The notes: generated by a model not told the origin, from the sequence alone. A DNA stretch of 55,316 nucleotides from Aquipseudomonas alcaligenes MRY13-0052 (GCA_000474255.1 BATO01000036.1:1-55316), one strand, 5' to 3'; numbered from the stretch's first letter, positions 29,393 to 39,388 are shown. Numbers and translations: made by a program.

Positions 29393-29472
29393 GGGCCGCC
29401 CGGCTTATGCCGGATTCGGTGCGCCCCAGGCTGACGACAACGATGGATGTCGCCAACCCGGGACCCGGAAGT

Positions 29473-29507
29473 ACCGGTTAGCACACGCCGATCGGCGCGC
29501 TACCGGT
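29473..29507 (-). other. Nested dyads after the metalloprotease gene
   Basis: A 12-base perfect palindrome (CGCCGATCGGCG, 29486-29497) lies inside near-inverse flanks ACCGGTTAGC and GCTACCGGT, 13 bases past the protease stop. It may be the 3' hairpin of that mRNA; there is no T-run. Confidence 0.4.
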
Positions 29508-29519
29508 CAGCGGAGCGCA

Positions 29520-32500
29520 TCAGTTGCAGGAGCCCGCATCCCGCCAGACCTTGCCGCTGCCTTCGCCACCGATGGTGGCGGCAGTGGGCTCGTTGCCCTT
29601 GGTCCACCAGCGGGCGACGTAGAAGCGACCGTTGTGGCTGACCTTGTCATTGGTCCAGTAGGTTCCCTGGGGGCTCCAGGCACCCTGGCAGCCGGTCGGG
29701 GTTTCCACCTTGTCCGCCAGCACCCTCACGCTGTGGTCACGGCTGGCCACATGGGTGCCGTTGCCCAGGTTCAGGGTGAAGCGGTAGCTGATGTCCTTGT
29801 CGCTCCTGGGCGCGACGAAGCTCAGTTTCGATCCCGAGGCCTGGAAGGCGACGCTGGGCGTCACGGTCCACTGGTAGCTCAGTGCCAGGCCGGCTGGATC
29901 GCTGGAGCCTGTGGCGTCCAGGGTCACTGTTTCACCGCCCCTGGCCTGGCTGGCGCCGGCGATGCTGGCCAGCGGCGGCTTGACCTGCACAGGCTTCTCG
30001 GCGGGCACCCTGACCTGATGCACGCGGGTTGTGCTGTGCTTGCCATTGTTGACGGTCAGGCTGACGTCATAGACGACATCCTTGTCGGCCTTCGGGGCGA
30101 CGAATTTCATCAGGGTGCCTGCGGCCTCAAACGCGACGCTTGGGCTGACGCTCCAGCTGTAGCTGAGCTTCAGCCCGGCCGGATCGCTGGACCCCGAGGC
30201 GTTGAGGTGGACCGTTTCGCCCGGCTTGGCCTCGTTTGCACCGCCAATCACCGCTACCGGCGGCTTGACCTCTTCCACCGGCGGCTCGACCGGCTTCTCG
30301 CCGCCGCTCTGGCAGGAACCCAGGTCACGCCAGGCCTTGCCGGCGCCGTCCGGGCCGGTGGTGCTGGCCAGCCCCGGCTCGGCACCGGAGGTCCACCAGC
30401 GGGCCTGATACTGACGCCCCTTCCACTGCACCGTGTCGTTGCCGACATAGGTGCCCCTCACGGTCCATTCCGGCTTGCAACTGGCGCTGGCGGCCTTGCC
30501 CTTGACCAGCACCTCGTGGGTCCGGGTGCTGCTCTGCTTGCCGTTGCTCAGGGTCAGGGTGAAGCGATAGCGGGTGTCCGCCTGCAGTTCCGGCGCGGTG
30601 AAGCCGATGCGCGCGCCGTCGTAGTCGAAGTCCAGGCGCGGCGAGGCCTCCCAGGCGAAGCTCAGGGCATTGCCCTGGGGATCACTGGAGCCGGAGGCGT
30701 CCAGGACGATCCGGTCCCCGGCACGGGCTTCGGTCTTGCCGCTGATCATCGCCAGCGGAGGCTGACCGGCGTTCACCGGCTTGAGGGATGCGGCCTTGAC
30801 GTCGTTGTCGGCGCTGAATTCGCCATCGGCCAGCAGGTTCCAGCCGCCGTTGACGCTGCTGCTGCCGTAGACCTGATAGCCCTTGATGTTGCCGCTAAGG
30901 CCCGCGTCCTGGCGGGGCAGGTAGTGCAGTTGCGAGAAGCGGCTAGCGGCACCCAGGTCGATCACCATTTCATGGGGGTAGCGTGCACCTGCGGCCGTGC
31001 TCCAGTAGGAGTTGGGGTTGCCATCAATCGCGTGGTTGCCGACCGCCGCGCCAGGCACCGCACTGCTGGTGGACAGGATTGTCCAGCTCTCGCGGGGCAG
31101 GGCCTTGCCCTTGGCATCCACCAGCAGCAGCTCGGCGACACTGGCGGTGTCCTTGCCATCCACCGCCGAGGTGGCGACGAATTTCAGGTAGCGGCCCTGG
31201 GCGCTGTCCTGGGTCAGGCCATAGGCGTGAACCTCAAGCACCTGGTCCTGGGTGGCGAGGTTGTCGGTGTTGATCGCCAGGTACCAGCGCCCCGGCTGCG
31301 GGTCGTTCACCCCCAGGGAGACGTTGTGGCTACGCGCCGAGCGGTAGTCGAAGCTGGCGCCGCTGGGCTGGGCGCCGCGCTTGAGCAGCAACTGGACCTG
31401 GCCGGCCTTCTCGGTGAGCTCGCCGTCCACCACGCTGAACACCAGGCGTCGGGTGCCTTCGGGGACGTCCACCGGGAAGTAACGCGTCTGTTTGCTGCTC
31501 AGGCTCACCTTCTGGCTGAGGATCGAGGTGCCCTGTTCCTCTTCCAGGGGCACGACGGAAGGGCTGTAGGCCGACATCCGCGCCGCCCTTTCCCGCCAGA
31601 CCCGGGCCATGTTGGCGGTGTCCGCGTCGCCCAACGGCACGCCCCGGCTGTCCTTGACGTCCGGGTTGGAGAAGTAGCCGACATGGTTGCCGCAGAGGAT
31701 GGTGCCGACCCGGCCGTTGTGGTAGCCCCAGGTGTAGCTCCTGCCATCGGAGCAGTGGCCGCCGCCGATGTTGTGGCCCAGCTCGTGGCGGAACACGGTG
31801 GACGACTTGATGGAGTTGATGGTGTAGCGCCCGGGCATATGGCCCCAGCCTACGGCGGTGTCCACGCCGGGAGTACCCACGACGAAGCTGGCGACCACGT
31901 CCGGGCTGTAGCGACGCATGCCTTCGGCGAAGACGTTGCGCACCTGACTCAGGCTGGAGCCGGTGATGGGAGCGTCCTGGGCCACCACCTGGGTGCCCAC
32001 CAGGCGCAGGCGCACGCCCTGTACCTGGGACTGTCGCAGTGCACGGTTGACCGAGGCCACCTGGGCCAGGGCAAAGGCCTCGTGGTCACCGATGTAGTCC
32101 GCGGCCTTTTGCGAGAAACCGGCCAACAGGTCGATCACGGTTTCGCCCTGGATGTTGCGGTTGACCTGGAATGTGCGCTGGCCGCTGCGCGACTCCTTCA
32201 AGGCCGGCATCTCGCTGTCATCACCGGCGATGTAGTCGACGCCATCCGGCGCGAAGGCAGCGCCCGGATCGAAGCGGATCATCGACTGCTGGCCACTGGC
32301 GTCGCCGCGGATGATGGCGTTGGCGTCCGGCAGCAGCGCAACGAAGCTGCCATCGGGCCGCGCGGCCAGCGTCATTTCCCCGGGGGCGCTGAGAGTGCGC
32401 GCGCGCCCCTCGAGCTGCCCGGTCATGACCTGCAGGTTCTTGAATGCATCGCCGGCTCGCGGGGTGAGGCTGCGCACGCGCATCCCGGTTTCCTGCTCCA

Positions 32501-32711
32501 GTTGCTCGGTTCCGGCCTCGGCGGCACTGAACAGGGTCGCCCTGGCATTCGATAACTGGAGGTTGATGAAATGCCCCTGGATGACTGATTCGGTGCCTTG
32601 CTGGCTGTCATCGGCCAGCGCCATGCCGCTCGGCAGGAGCAGGGCCGCACCCAGGCTGGCACTCCATAGGCGGGTGGCTCGGGAAAGGGCGTTCAATCGG
32701 AAGCTCGACAT
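29520..32711 (-). CDS. Secreted metzincin-like metalloprotease with discoidin, PKD and CBM-like modules
   Basis: A 1,063-residue exported protein (signal peptide cut near ...SGMALA, residue ~33). The catalytic domain has HELGHNIGGGH (His309, Glu310, His313, His319; the HExxHxxGxxH zinc motif) and a Met-turn-like ARMSAYSP, as in reprolysin/M72-type metzincins. After it come a pre-peptidase-C-like region, an F5/8-C (discoidin)-like domain (~500-630, AIDGNPNSYWS), and a PKD domain (LDASGSSDPQGNALSF). Next is a CBM5/12-like module (YQARWWTSGAEPG... WRDLGSC), two further PKD domains (LNASGSSDPAG, LDATGSSDPAG), and a second CBM-like module at the C-terminus (YVARWWTKGNEP). The start follows GAGGAA. 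Likely secreted and targeted to chitin- or glycan-rich surfaces; the substrate is unknown. Confidence 0.9.
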   Translation of the reverse strand: MSSFRLNALSRATRLWSASLGAALLLPSGMALADDSQQGTESVIQGHFINLQLSNARATLFSAAEAGTEQLEQETGMRVRSLTPRAGDAFKNLQVMTGQLEGRARTLSAPGEMTLAARPDGSFVALLPDANAIIRGDASGQQSMIRFDPGAAFAPDGVDYIAGDDSEMPALKESRSGQRTFQVNRNIQGETVIDLLAGFSQKAADYIGDHEAFALAQVASVNRALRQSQVQGVRLRLVGTQVVAQDAPITGSSLSQVRNVFAEGMRRYSPDVVASFVVGTPGVDTAVGWGHMPGRYTINSIKSSTVFRHELGHNIGGGHCSDGRSYTWGYHNGRVGTILCGNHVGYFSNPDVKDSRGVPLGDADTANMARVWRERAARMSAYSPSVVPLEEEQGTSILSQKVSLSSKQTRYFPVDVPEGTRRLVFSVVDGELTEKAGQVQLLLKRGAQPSGASFDYRSARSHNVSLGVNDPQPGRWYLAINTDNLATQDQVLEVHAYGLTQDSAQGRYLKFVATSAVDGKDTASVAELLLVDAKGKALPRESWTILSTSSAVPGAAVGNHAIDGNPNSYWSTAAGARYPHEMVIDLGAASRFSQLHYLPRQDAGLSGNIKGYQVYGSSSVNGGWNLLADGEFSADNDVKAASLKPVNAGQPPLAMISGKTEARAGDRIVLDASGSSDPQGNALSFAWEASPRLDFDYDGARIGFTAPELQADTRYRFTLTLSNGKQSSTRTHEVLVKGKAASASCKPEWTVRGTYVGNDTVQWKGRQYQARWWTSGAEPGLASTTGPDGAGKAWRDLGSCQSGGEKPVEPPVEEVKPPVAVIGGANEAKPGETVHLNASGSSDPAGLKLSYSWSVSPSVAFEAAGTLMKFVAPKADKDVVYDVSLTVNNGKHSTTRVHQVRVPAEKPVQVKPPLASIAGASQARGGETVTLDATGSSDPAGLALSYQWTVTPSVAFQASGSKLSFVAPRSDKDISYRFTLNLGNGTHVASRDHSVRVLADKVETPTGCQGAWSPQGTYWTNDKVSHNGRFYVARWWTKGNEPTAATIGGEGSGKVWRDAGSCN

Positions 32712-33014
32712 AACTGTTCCTCGATAGTCACGGCGCGGCACGAGCCCAGGCGAACAGGACCGCTGAAGCGGCCGCGCGAGTGATGAGATAGGGAGTTTTG
32801 CCGGCAGCCGGGATCATAGGCAGGGCGCGTATGGCCGTACATAAAAAGGCGGTGTTTTCGTACCTGTCCTAGGCGGATAGGTGCGGACGCCGTGGCAGGC
32901 GTCGCGTCGAGAGCGGGCAGTTCGTGGCCGAGACGGGCCCGCTGGAGGCAATGCACGTCAAATCGGCCACCGCCAGAAGTGCGCAGGCCCTCGCGAGGGT
33001 GGCTGGGGTGGGGA
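32712..33014. promoter_or_regulatory. 303-base gap upstream of the metalloprotease
   Basis: No gene is visible. On the minus strand TATGAT is a possible -10 about 110 bases before the protease ATG, but no good -35 accompanies it. A perfect 12-base palindrome CCCTCGCGAGGG (32988-32999) lies just past the flavin-reductase stop. Confidence 0.4.
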
Positions 33015-33983
33015 TCATGCCCTGGGGGCGTAGGCGAAGACGTCAGCGCGCATCTGGTGGGGGTCCATCCCCGCCGCCACCAGGGCGTCGAGGGTGCCGT
33101 AGACCATGGCGGGCGAGCCGCTGGCGTAGACGTGCAGCGGCTTGAGGTCGGGGAAGTCCTCGCTCACCGCTTCGTGCAGCATTCCGCAACGGCCTTGCCA
33201 GCCACATTGGTCGCTGACCACCTGGTGCAGGGTGAGGTTGGCCAGGCTTTGCCAGTCCGCCCAGTGCGGCAGTTCGTAGAAGTCCTCCGGCCGCCGCGCG
33301 CCCCAATACAGGTGAACCGGGTGGGGGAAACCCGTGGCGCGGCAGTGCTCGATCAGGCTGTGCATCTGCGCCATGCCGGTGCCGGCAGCGATCAGCACCA
33401 GGGGGCCGTCGGGCAGCTCGGCAAGGTGGGTATCGCCGAAGGGCAGCTGGACCCGGGCGATGCCGGTGCGCTGCAACTGCTCCAGCAGGGCCAGGGCGCT
33501 GGGCTCACGGGCGAGGATGTGCAGTTCGATGTCGCGCCCTTCGCTGGGCGCCGAGGCCAGGGAGAAGGCCGAGGATTCGCCATCCTCGCGCTCCACCAGC
33601 AGGTATTGCCCGGCGTGGTAGCGCGGTGGCTTGCCAGCCGGAGCACGCAGGCGCACGCGCCAGACGTCGCCACCGGCGTCGATGCAGGCACTGACCTGGC
33701 AATTGAGCTTGCGCAGCGGCAGCTCGCCCGGGGCGAGCACGCCATCCCAGTGCAGCACGCAATCTTCCAGGGGCTCGGCCAAGCAGGTGAAGAGTTCGCC
33801 GTGGTCGAGTTCGGCGCCGGCCTGGCGCACCCGGCCTTCCACCAGCAGGGCGGCACAGATGTGGCAGTTGCCGTTGCGGCAGCTCTGCGGGCATTCGTAG
33901 CCGAGACGACGGGCGCCGGCGAGGATGTTCTCGCCGGCCTGGATCTCCAGCACCGCGCCGGATGGTTGCAGCGTGACCCGCAT
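33015..33983 (-). CDS. Ferredoxin-flavin reductase fusion (CDP-6-deoxy-hexulose reductase-like)
   Basis: A 322-residue electron-transfer protein. Residues 1-90 are a plant-type [2Fe-2S] ferredoxin (SCRNGNCHIC, fourth Cys in LFTCLAEP). The rest is an FNR-type FAD/NAD(P)H module (AGQYLLVER, SSAFSLASAP, LIAAGTGMAQMHSL). Its ATG overlaps the ubiD stop by one base (TGATG). In E. coli ubiD is followed by the flavin reductase fre; this looks like the same pairing with an added iron-sulphur domain, so supplying reduced flavin or electrons for the UbiX/UbiD prenyl-FMN system is plausible but inferred. Confidence 0.9.
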   Translation of the reverse strand: MRVTLQPSGAVLEIQAGENILAGARRLGYECPQSCRNGNCHICAALLVEGRVRQAGAELDHGELFTCLAEPLEDCVLHWDGVLAPGELPLRKLNCQVSACIDAGGDVWRVRLRAPAGKPPRYHAGQYLLVEREDGESSAFSLASAPSEGRDIELHILAREPSALALLEQLQRTGIARVQLPFGDTHLAELPDGPLVLIAAGTGMAQMHSLIEHCRATGFPHPVHLYWGARRPEDFYELPHWADWQSLANLTLHQVVSDQCGWQGRCGMLHEAVSEDFPDLKPLHVYASGSPAMVYGTLDALVAAGMDPHQMRADVFAYAPRA

Positions 33984-35449
33984 CAGTCGATACCCAGGCT
34001 GGACCAGAGCTCGTCCACGCGACGGGTCACCGCCTCGTCCTTGACGATGACACGACCCCACTCGCGGGTGGTTTCGCCCGGCCATTTGTGGGTGGCATCC
34101 AGGCCCATCTTCGAGCCCAGGCCGGAAACCGGCGAGGCGAAGTCGAGGTAGTCGATGGGCGTGTTGTCGATCATCACCGTGTCGCGCTTGGGGTCCATGC
34201 GCGTGGTGATGGCCCAGATCACGTCGTTCCAGTCGCGGGCGTTGATGTCGTCGTCGGTGACGATGACGAACTTGGTGTACATGAACTGTCGCAGGAAGGA
34301 CCAGACACCGAGCATCACGCGCTTGGCGTGGCCGGGGTACTGCTTCTTCATGGTCACCACCGCCATGCGGTAGGAGCAGCCTTCGGGGGGCAGGTAGAAG
34401 TCGGTGATCTCGGGGAACTGCTTCTGCAGGATCGGCACGAAGACTTCGTTCAGCGCCACGCCGAGGATGGCCGGCTCGTCCGGCGGGCGGCCGGTGTAGG
34501 TGCTGTGGTAGATCGGGTCGCGACGGCGGGTGATGCGCTCGACGGTGAATACCGGGAAGCGGTCCACCTCGTTGTAGTAGCCGGTGTGGTCGCCGTAAGG
34601 GCCTTCATCGGCCATCTCGCCGGGGTGGATCACCCCTTCGAGGACGATCTCGGCGCTGGCCGGCACCTGCAGGTCGGAGCCGATGGCCTTGACCAGTTCG
34701 GTGCGGTGCCCGCGCAGCAGGCCGGCGAAGGCGTATTCGGAGAGGGTGTCCGGCACCGGGGTGACCGCGCCGAGGATGGTGGCCGGGTCGGCACCGAGGG
34801 CGACGCAGACCGGGTAGGGTTGGCCGGGGTGCTTCTCGCACCACTCGCGGTAGTCCAGCGCACCGCCACGGTGGCTGAGCCAGCGCATGATGACCTTGTT
34901 GCGGCCAATCACCTGCTGGCGGTAGATGCCGAGGTTCTGCCGTTCCTTGTTGGGACCACGGGTGATGGTCAGGCCCCAGGTGATCAGCGGTGCCACGTCG
35001 CCCGGCCAGCAGTGCTGGATGGGCAGCTTGCCGAGGTCGACGTCGTCGCCTTCCTCGATCACCTCGTGGCAGGGGGCATCCTTGAGCACCTTGGGCGCCA
35101 TGCTGATGACCTTCTTGAAGATCGGCAGCTTGGACCAGGCGTCCTTGAGGCCCTTGGGCGGCTCGGGCTCCTTGAGGAAGGCCAGCAGCTTGCCGATCTC
35201 GCGCAGTTCGGAGACGTCGTCCGCGCCCATGCCGAGGGCCACGCGGCGCGGCGTGCCGAACAGGTTGCCGAGCACGGGGATGTCGAAGCCGGTGGGTTTC
35301 TCGAAGAGCAGCGCCGGGCCTTGCTTGCGCAGGGTGCGGTCGCAGATTTCGGTCATCTCCAGCACCGGGGACACCGGGGCGGCGATGCGTTTCAGCTCGC
35401 CGCGCTCTTCCAGGCCACGGATAAAGTCGCGCAGATCGCGATACTGCAT
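33983..35449 (-). CDS. ubiD: 4-hydroxy-3-polyprenylbenzoate decarboxylase
   Basis: The 488-residue UbiD, a prenyl-FMN-dependent decarboxylase in ubiquinone synthesis. It starts [19 protein letters not shown] after a GAGG; the upstream in-frame ATG at 35464 lacks conserved residues. Recognisable segments are [30 protein letters not shown] and [17 protein letters not shown]. Length is canonical. It lies downstream of rho behind a terminator and is coupled to the reductase gene. Confidence 0.97.
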   Translation of the reverse strand: MQYRDLRDFIRGLEERGELKRIAAPVSPVLEMTEICDRTLRKQGPALLFEKPTGFDIPVLGNLFGTPRRVALGMGADDVSELREIGKLLAFLKEPEPPKGLKDAWSKLPIFKKVISMAPKVLKDAPCHEVIEEGDDVDLGKLPIQHCWPGDVAPLITWGLTITRGPNKERQNLGIYRQQVIGRNKVIMRWLSHRGGALDYREWCEKHPGQPYPVCVALGADPATILGAVTPVPDTLSEYAFAGLLRGHRTELVKAIGSDLQVPASAEIVLEGVIHPGEMADEGPYGDHTGYYNEVDRFPVFTVERITRRRDPIYHSTYTGRPPDEPAILGVALNEVFVPILQKQFPEITDFYLPPEGCSYRMAVVTMKKQYPGHAKRVMLGVWSFLRQFMYTKFVIVTDDDINARDWNDVIWAITTRMDPKRDTVMIDNTPIDYLDFASPVSGLGSKMGLDATHKWPGETTREWGRVIVKDEAVTRRVDELWSSLGID

Positions 35450-35539
35450 GCTTGAGCCTCGCATGGGGCGTGCAGGTCGGGGCGCAAAGTTTAGCGCCGA
35501 ACTGGGTTATTCAGAAGGCCGCGCGAATCGCGCAAACGC

Positions 35540-35563
35540 AAAGGCCGGGTTTCCCCGGCCTTT
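35540..35563 (-). terminator. Terminator between rho and ubiD
   Basis: A perfect 10-base stem AAAGGCCGGG / CCCGGCCTTT with a 4-base loop. On the plus strand it runs into TTTTT; on the minus strand, the rho direction, only the TTT of the stem plus a later TTT follow, so termination there may be partial. Confidence 0.75.
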
Positions 35564-35580
35564 TTGCTGCGAACCAAACG

Positions 35581-36840
35581 TTACTTGCGCTTCATGGACA
35601 TGAAGAATTCGTCGTTGGTCTTGGTGTCCTTGAGCTTGTCGAGCAGGAACTCGATGGCGGCGATCTCGTCCATCGGGTGCAGCAGCTTGCGCAGGATCCA
35701 CATGCGCTGCAGCTCGTCGTCGGCAGTCAGCAGCTCTTCGCGGCGGGTACCGGACTTGTTGATGTTGATGGCGGGGAACACGCGCTTCTCGGCGATGCGG
35801 CGGTCCAGCGGCAGCTCCATGTTGCCGGTGCCCTTGAATTCCTCGTAGATCACCTCGTCCATCTTCGAGCCGGTCTCGACCAGCGCGGTGGCGATGATGG
35901 TCAGCGAACCGCCTTCCTCGATGTTACGGGCGGCACCGAAGAAGCGCTTGGGCTTCTCCAGGGCATGGGCGTCGACACCACCGGTCAGCACCTTGCCAGA
36001 GCTCGGGATCACGGTGTTGTAGGCACGCGCCAGGCGGGTGATGGAGTCCAGCAGGATGACCACGTCCTTCTTGTGCTCGACCAGGCGCTTGGCCTTTTCG
36101 ATCACCATCTCGGCAACCTGCACGTGGCGGGTCGGCGGTTCATCGAAGGTGGAGGCGACCACTTCGCCGCGCACGGTGCGCTGCATCTCGGTCACTTCTT
36201 CCGGGCGCTCGTCGATCAGCAGGACGATCAGGTGGCACTCGGGGTTGTTGCGGGTGATGTTGGCCGCGATGTTCTGCAGCATGATGGTCTTGCCCGCTTT
36301 CGGCGGGGCGACGATCAGGCCGCGCTGGCCCTTGCCGATCGGCGCGCAGAGGTCGATCACGCGGCCGGTGAGGTCTTCGGTGGAACCGTTGCCGGCCTCC
36401 ATCTTCAGGCGCTCGTTGGGGAACAGGGGCGTCAGGTTCTCGAACAGGATCTTGTTCTTGGCGTTTTCCGGACGATCGAAGTTGATCGAGTCCACCTTGA
36501 GCAGGGCGAAGTAACGCTCGCCTTCTTTCGGCGGGCGGATCTTGCCGATGATGGTGTCGCCGGTGCGCAGGTTGAAGCGGCGGATCTGGCTGGGCGAGAC
36601 GTAGATGTCGTCCGGGCCGGCCAGGTAGGAAGAGTCTGCGGAGCGCAGGAAGCCAAAACCGTCCTGGAGAATCTCCAGCACGCCGTCACCGGAGATTTCC
36701 TCGCCGCCTTTCGAGTGCTTTTTCAGCAGGGCGAAGATCACGTCCTGCTTGCGCGAACGGGCCATGTTCTCGAGGCCCATCTGTTCGGCCATTTCCAGCA
36801 GATCGGCAATCGGCTTTTGCTTGAGTTCGGTCAGATTCAT
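35581..36840 (-). CDS. rho: Transcription termination factor Rho
   Basis: The 419-residue hexameric RNA helicase. [20 protein letters not shown] begins the N-terminal domain; the RNA-binding cold-shock fold contains DGFGFLRS and [12 protein letters not shown]; the P-loop is [11 protein letters not shown]; Walker B is [15 protein letters not shown]; the Q/R loops are conserved. Length is canonical. The minus-strand sequence before the ATG is pyrimidine-rich with no Shine-Dalgarno, consistent with known rho autoregulation. Confidence 0.99.
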   Translation of the reverse strand: MNLTELKQKPIADLLEMAEQMGLENMARSRKQDVIFALLKKHSKGGEEISGDGVLEILQDGFGFLRSADSSYLAGPDDIYVSPSQIRRFNLRTGDTIIGKIRPPKEGERYFALLKVDSINFDRPENAKNKILFENLTPLFPNERLKMEAGNGSTEDLTGRVIDLCAPIGKGQRGLIVAPPKAGKTIMLQNIAANITRNNPECHLIVLLIDERPEEVTEMQRTVRGEVVASTFDEPPTRHVQVAEMVIEKAKRLVEHKKDVVILLDSITRLARAYNTVIPSSGKVLTGGVDAHALEKPKRFFGAARNIEEGGSLTIIATALVETGSKMDEVIYEEFKGTGNMELPLDRRIAEKRVFPAININKSGTRREELLTADDELQRMWILRKLLHPMDEIAAIEFLLDKLKDTKTNDEFFMSMKRK

Positions 36841-36890
36841 AGGAATGACGTAAGTATCAGAAATGATAGGAAGGAAAGCGTTGAGCTTTA
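36841..36890 (-). promoter_or_regulatory. Pyrimidine-rich rho leader
   Basis: Read on the minus strand, the 45 bases before the rho ATG are dominated by C and T (CTTTCCTTCCTATCATTTCT and similar) and lack any AGGA-like ribosome site. C-rich unstructured RNA is the preferred Rho-binding substrate, so Rho autoattenuation in its own leader is likely. Confidence 0.5.
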
Positions 36891-37033
36891 GAGGCCGCGC
36901 CGCAGAGATGCGACAGGATCGCTGTGCTTATTCGAGTTGGAATGCGTCGGCGGCGGCTTGCGAAGGGCAACGGAATAGCGTTGCGGACCCGAATTTAACA
37001 CCAGCATTCGGGGGAGTCTAGTGCCGATTCATC

Positions 37034-37059
37034 AAAAAACCCCGCAAAGTGCGGGGTTT
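37034..37059 (-). terminator. Terminator of trxA
   Basis: On the minus strand AAACCCCGC pairs with GCGGGGTTT (loop ACTTT), followed by further T residues: a textbook intrinsic terminator. Confidence 0.93.
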
Positions 37060-37099
37060 CTCGAAACAGTCCGAAGGCTCGCCGGAGACCCGGCCAGGC

Positions 37100-37426
37100 T
37101 CAGATGTTGGCGTCGAGGAAGGCCGCCAGCTGGGACTTCGACAGGGCGCCGACCTTGGTCGCTTCGACGTTGCCGTTCTTGAACAGCATCAGGGTCGGGA
37201 TACCGCGTACGCCGTATTTCGGCGGGGTGTCCTGATTCTCGTCGATGTTCAGTTTGCAGATCTTCAGCTTGCCCTGATAGTCCTTGGCGATCTCGTCGAG
37301 GACGGGGGCGATCATCTTGCACGGGCCACACCACTCGGCCCAGTAATCGACCAGCACAGCGCCTTCGGCCTTGAGCACGTCCTGCTCGAAGCTGGCGTCG
37401 CTAACGTGGGAGATGAGTTCGCTCAT
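37100..37426 (-). CDS. trxA: Thioredoxin
   Basis: The 108-residue thioredoxin 1, the general cytoplasmic disulphide reductant. The active site is EWCGPCKM (Cys33 and Cys36); the cis-Pro loop is [12 protein letters not shown]. It stands between the divergent ppx gene and the rho leader, with its own terminator. Confidence 0.98.
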   Translation of the reverse strand: MSELISHVSDASFEQDVLKAEGAVLVDYWAEWCGPCKMIAPVLDEIAKDYQGKLKICKLNIDENQDTPPKYGVRGIPTLMLFKNGNVEATKVGALSKSQLAAFLDANI

Positions 37427-37789
37427 GGATGTTCTCCGTGGGTTCGGATGCGGAAATTGGCGGCCATCATAGCCCGGCTTTTCCCGGACCGAAAGCCGCT
37501 GGCAATTGAGCCTTTCTATGGATGCACCCGGGAAAACTGATGGATAACTGGTTCCGCGTCAATCCGCCGCGGCCATTTATCGCCTCGCTCGGCAGTCATC
37601 GCGAATGCCCCTGCGCCGATGCCTGCACGCCGCCTATAGTAAGGAGGCGGCCGTCATGAAGCGGAAACTTCACCGTGGCATTCTGCGCAGCCGCCTTCCT
37701 TTCCCTTGCACGAGCGTTCCACGACTCGCGTTGGCGCAACGTGACGATCGTGGCAGGATGGCGCCGTTCAGAAACGAGACACCAAGACC
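37427..37789. promoter_or_regulatory. 363-base divergent region between trxA and ppx
   Basis: On the minus strand TATGAT (37466-37471) is a likely trxA -10, about 40 bases before its ATG. On the plus strand TATAGT (37635-37640) is a possible ppx -10, and it abuts an AAGGAGG followed by a short reading frame listed separately. No pho box was recognised. Confidence 0.45.
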
Positions 37790-37826
37790 ATGCCCTCGAC
37801 CCGTCGCGCCGAAACACCTTCCCTGA
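37656..37826 (+). CDS. Possible short ORF upstream of ppx
   Basis: An ATG lies eight bases behind a full AAGGAGG and opens a 56-codon frame rich in Arg/Pro ([20 protein letters not shown]...) that overlaps the first 37 bases of ppx in another frame. The ribosome site is stronger than that of ppx itself. It could be a leader peptide coupling translation into ppx, or chance; composition is not typical of a folded protein. Confidence 0.3.
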   Translation: MKRKLHRGILRSRLPFPCTSVPRLALAQRDDRGRMAPFRNETPRPCPRPVAPKHLP

Positions 37827-39295
37827 TCGCAGCCATCGACCTGGGCTCCAACAGCTTCCACATGGTCCTGGCCAAGGCCGATCACGGGGAGATCCGCATC
37901 CTCGAGCGCCTCGGCGACAAGGTGCAGCTCGCCGCCGGCCTGGATGACGAGCGCATGCTCAGCGAGGAGGCCATGCAACGCGGCCTCGACTGCCTGCGTC
38001 GCTTCGCCCAGATGACCAACAGCCTGCCCGAAGGCGCCGTGCGCGTCGTTGGCACCAACGCCCTGCGCGAGGCCCGCAACCGCGCGGACTTCATCCGCCG
38101 CGCCGAGGCCATTCTCGGCCACCCGGTGGAAGTGATCTCCGGCCGCGAGGAAGCGCGCCTCATCTACCTGGGCGTGTCCCACAGCATCGCCGACACCCCC
38201 GGCAAGCGCCTGGTGGCCGATATCGGCGGTGGCAGTACCGAATTCATCATCGGCCAGCGCTTCGAATCCCAACTGCGCGAAAGCCTGCAGATGGGCTGCG
38301 TCAGCTACACCCAGCGTTACTTCCGCGACGGCAAGATCACCCCCGCCCGCTATGCCCAGGCCTACACCGCAGCGCGCCTGGAGCTGATGGGCATCGAATA
38401 CAGCCTGCGCCGCCTCGGCTGGCAGCAGGCGGTGGGCGCCTCGGGTACCATCCGCGCCGTCGGCCTGGCGATCCAGGCGGCGGGCATGGGCAGCGGCGAG
38501 GTCAACCCGGAAGGCCTGGCCTGGCTCAAGCGCAAACTGTTCAAGCTGGGCGAGGTGGAGAAACTCGACCTCGACGGCATCAAGCCCGACCGCCGCGCCA
38601 TCTTCCCGGCCGGGCTGGCGATTCTCGAAGCGATCTTCGACGCCCTCGAACTCAAGCACATGACCCACTCCGAAGGCGCCCTGCGCGAAGGCGTGCTCTA
38701 CGACCTGCTGGGCCGCCACCACCACGAGGACGTGCGCGAGCGCACCCTCAGCGCGCTGATGGAGCGCTGCCACGCCGACACCGAGCAAGCCGCCCGGGTC
38801 GAAGCCAAGGCCCTGGAGGCCCTGGAGCAGGTGGCCGACGACTGGCAACTGGATGACGAGTGGCACCGCGACCTGCTGGTCTGGGGCGCCCGCGTCCACG
38901 AGATCGGCATGGACATCGCCCACTACCAGTACCACAAGCACGGTGCCTACCTGATCGAGCACTCCGACCTGCCGGGCTTCTCCCGCCAGGATCAGCAGAT
39001 GCTCGCGCTGCTGGTTCGCGGCCACCGCCGCAACATCCCCAAGGACAAGTTCGCCGAGTTCGGCGACGAAGGCGTCAAGCTGATCCGCCTTTGCGTGCTG
39101 CTGCGCTTCGCCATTCTCTTCCACCACATCCGCACCAGCCACGAGACCCCGGCGGTGCAGCTGAAGGTCGGCCCGCAGAGCCTCGCCGTGCAGTTCCCCG
39201 ACGACTGGCTGGCGGCCAACCCGCTGACCCAGGCCGACTTCGAGCAGGAAGCCGAATGGCTCAAGCGCATCGACTTCAGCCTGCAGGTGAGCTGA
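37790..39295 (+). CDS. ppx: Exopolyphosphatase
   Basis: A 501-residue Ppx/GppA phosphatase that removes phosphate from polyphosphate chain ends. The ASKHA-fold motifs are [17 protein letters not shown] and [16 protein letters not shown]; the C-terminal HD-like part includes [16 protein letters not shown]. It is convergent with ppk, which makes polyphosphate, an arrangement conserved in P. aeruginosa-type genomes where the two are separately controlled. Confidence 0.96.
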   Translation: MPSTRRAETPSLIAAIDLGSNSFHMVLAKADHGEIRILERLGDKVQLAAGLDDERMLSEEAMQRGLDCLRRFAQMTNSLPEGAVRVVGTNALREARNRADFIRRAEAILGHPVEVISGREEARLIYLGVSHSIADTPGKRLVADIGGGSTEFIIGQRFESQLRESLQMGCVSYTQRYFRDGKITPARYAQAYTAARLELMGIEYSLRRLGWQQAVGASGTIRAVGLAIQAAGMGSGEVNPEGLAWLKRKLFKLGEVEKLDLDGIKPDRRAIFPAGLAILEAIFDALELKHMTHSEGALREGVLYDLLGRHHHEDVRERTLSALMERCHADTEQAARVEAKALEALEQVADDWQLDDEWHRDLLVWGARVHEIGMDIAHYQYHKHGAYLIEHSDLPGFSRQDQQMLALLVRGHRRNIPKDKFAEFGDEGVKLIRLCVLLRFAILFHHIRTSHETPAVQLKVGPQSLAVQFPDDWLAANPLTQADFEQEAEWLKRIDFSLQVS

Positions 39296-39319
39296 AGTAC
39301 AACGCTACGAGCGAACATG

Positions 39320-39347
39320 AAAACGGGGCCCCAGGGCCCCGTTTTTC
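39320..39347. terminator. Bidirectional terminator between ppx and ppk
   Basis: AAAACGGGGCC (39320-39330) and GGCCCCGTTTT (39335-39345) form an 11-base stem with T-runs on both strands, serving both convergent genes. Confidence 0.93.
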
Positions 39348-39388
39348 ATTGCGGCGGTTTTGTCGGCAGCACGCCGCCCCGCGACCGA

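Noticed and set aside
29281-29400. CRISPR-like repeat
   Set aside because: There is a single inverted pair and no spaced direct repeats.
29634-32555. 973-codon plus-strand frame opposite the metalloprotease
   Set aside because: Its composition (His/Gly/Val/Ala-rich, no motifs) is typical of antisense frames; the minus strand has a signal peptide, zinc motif and PKD domains.
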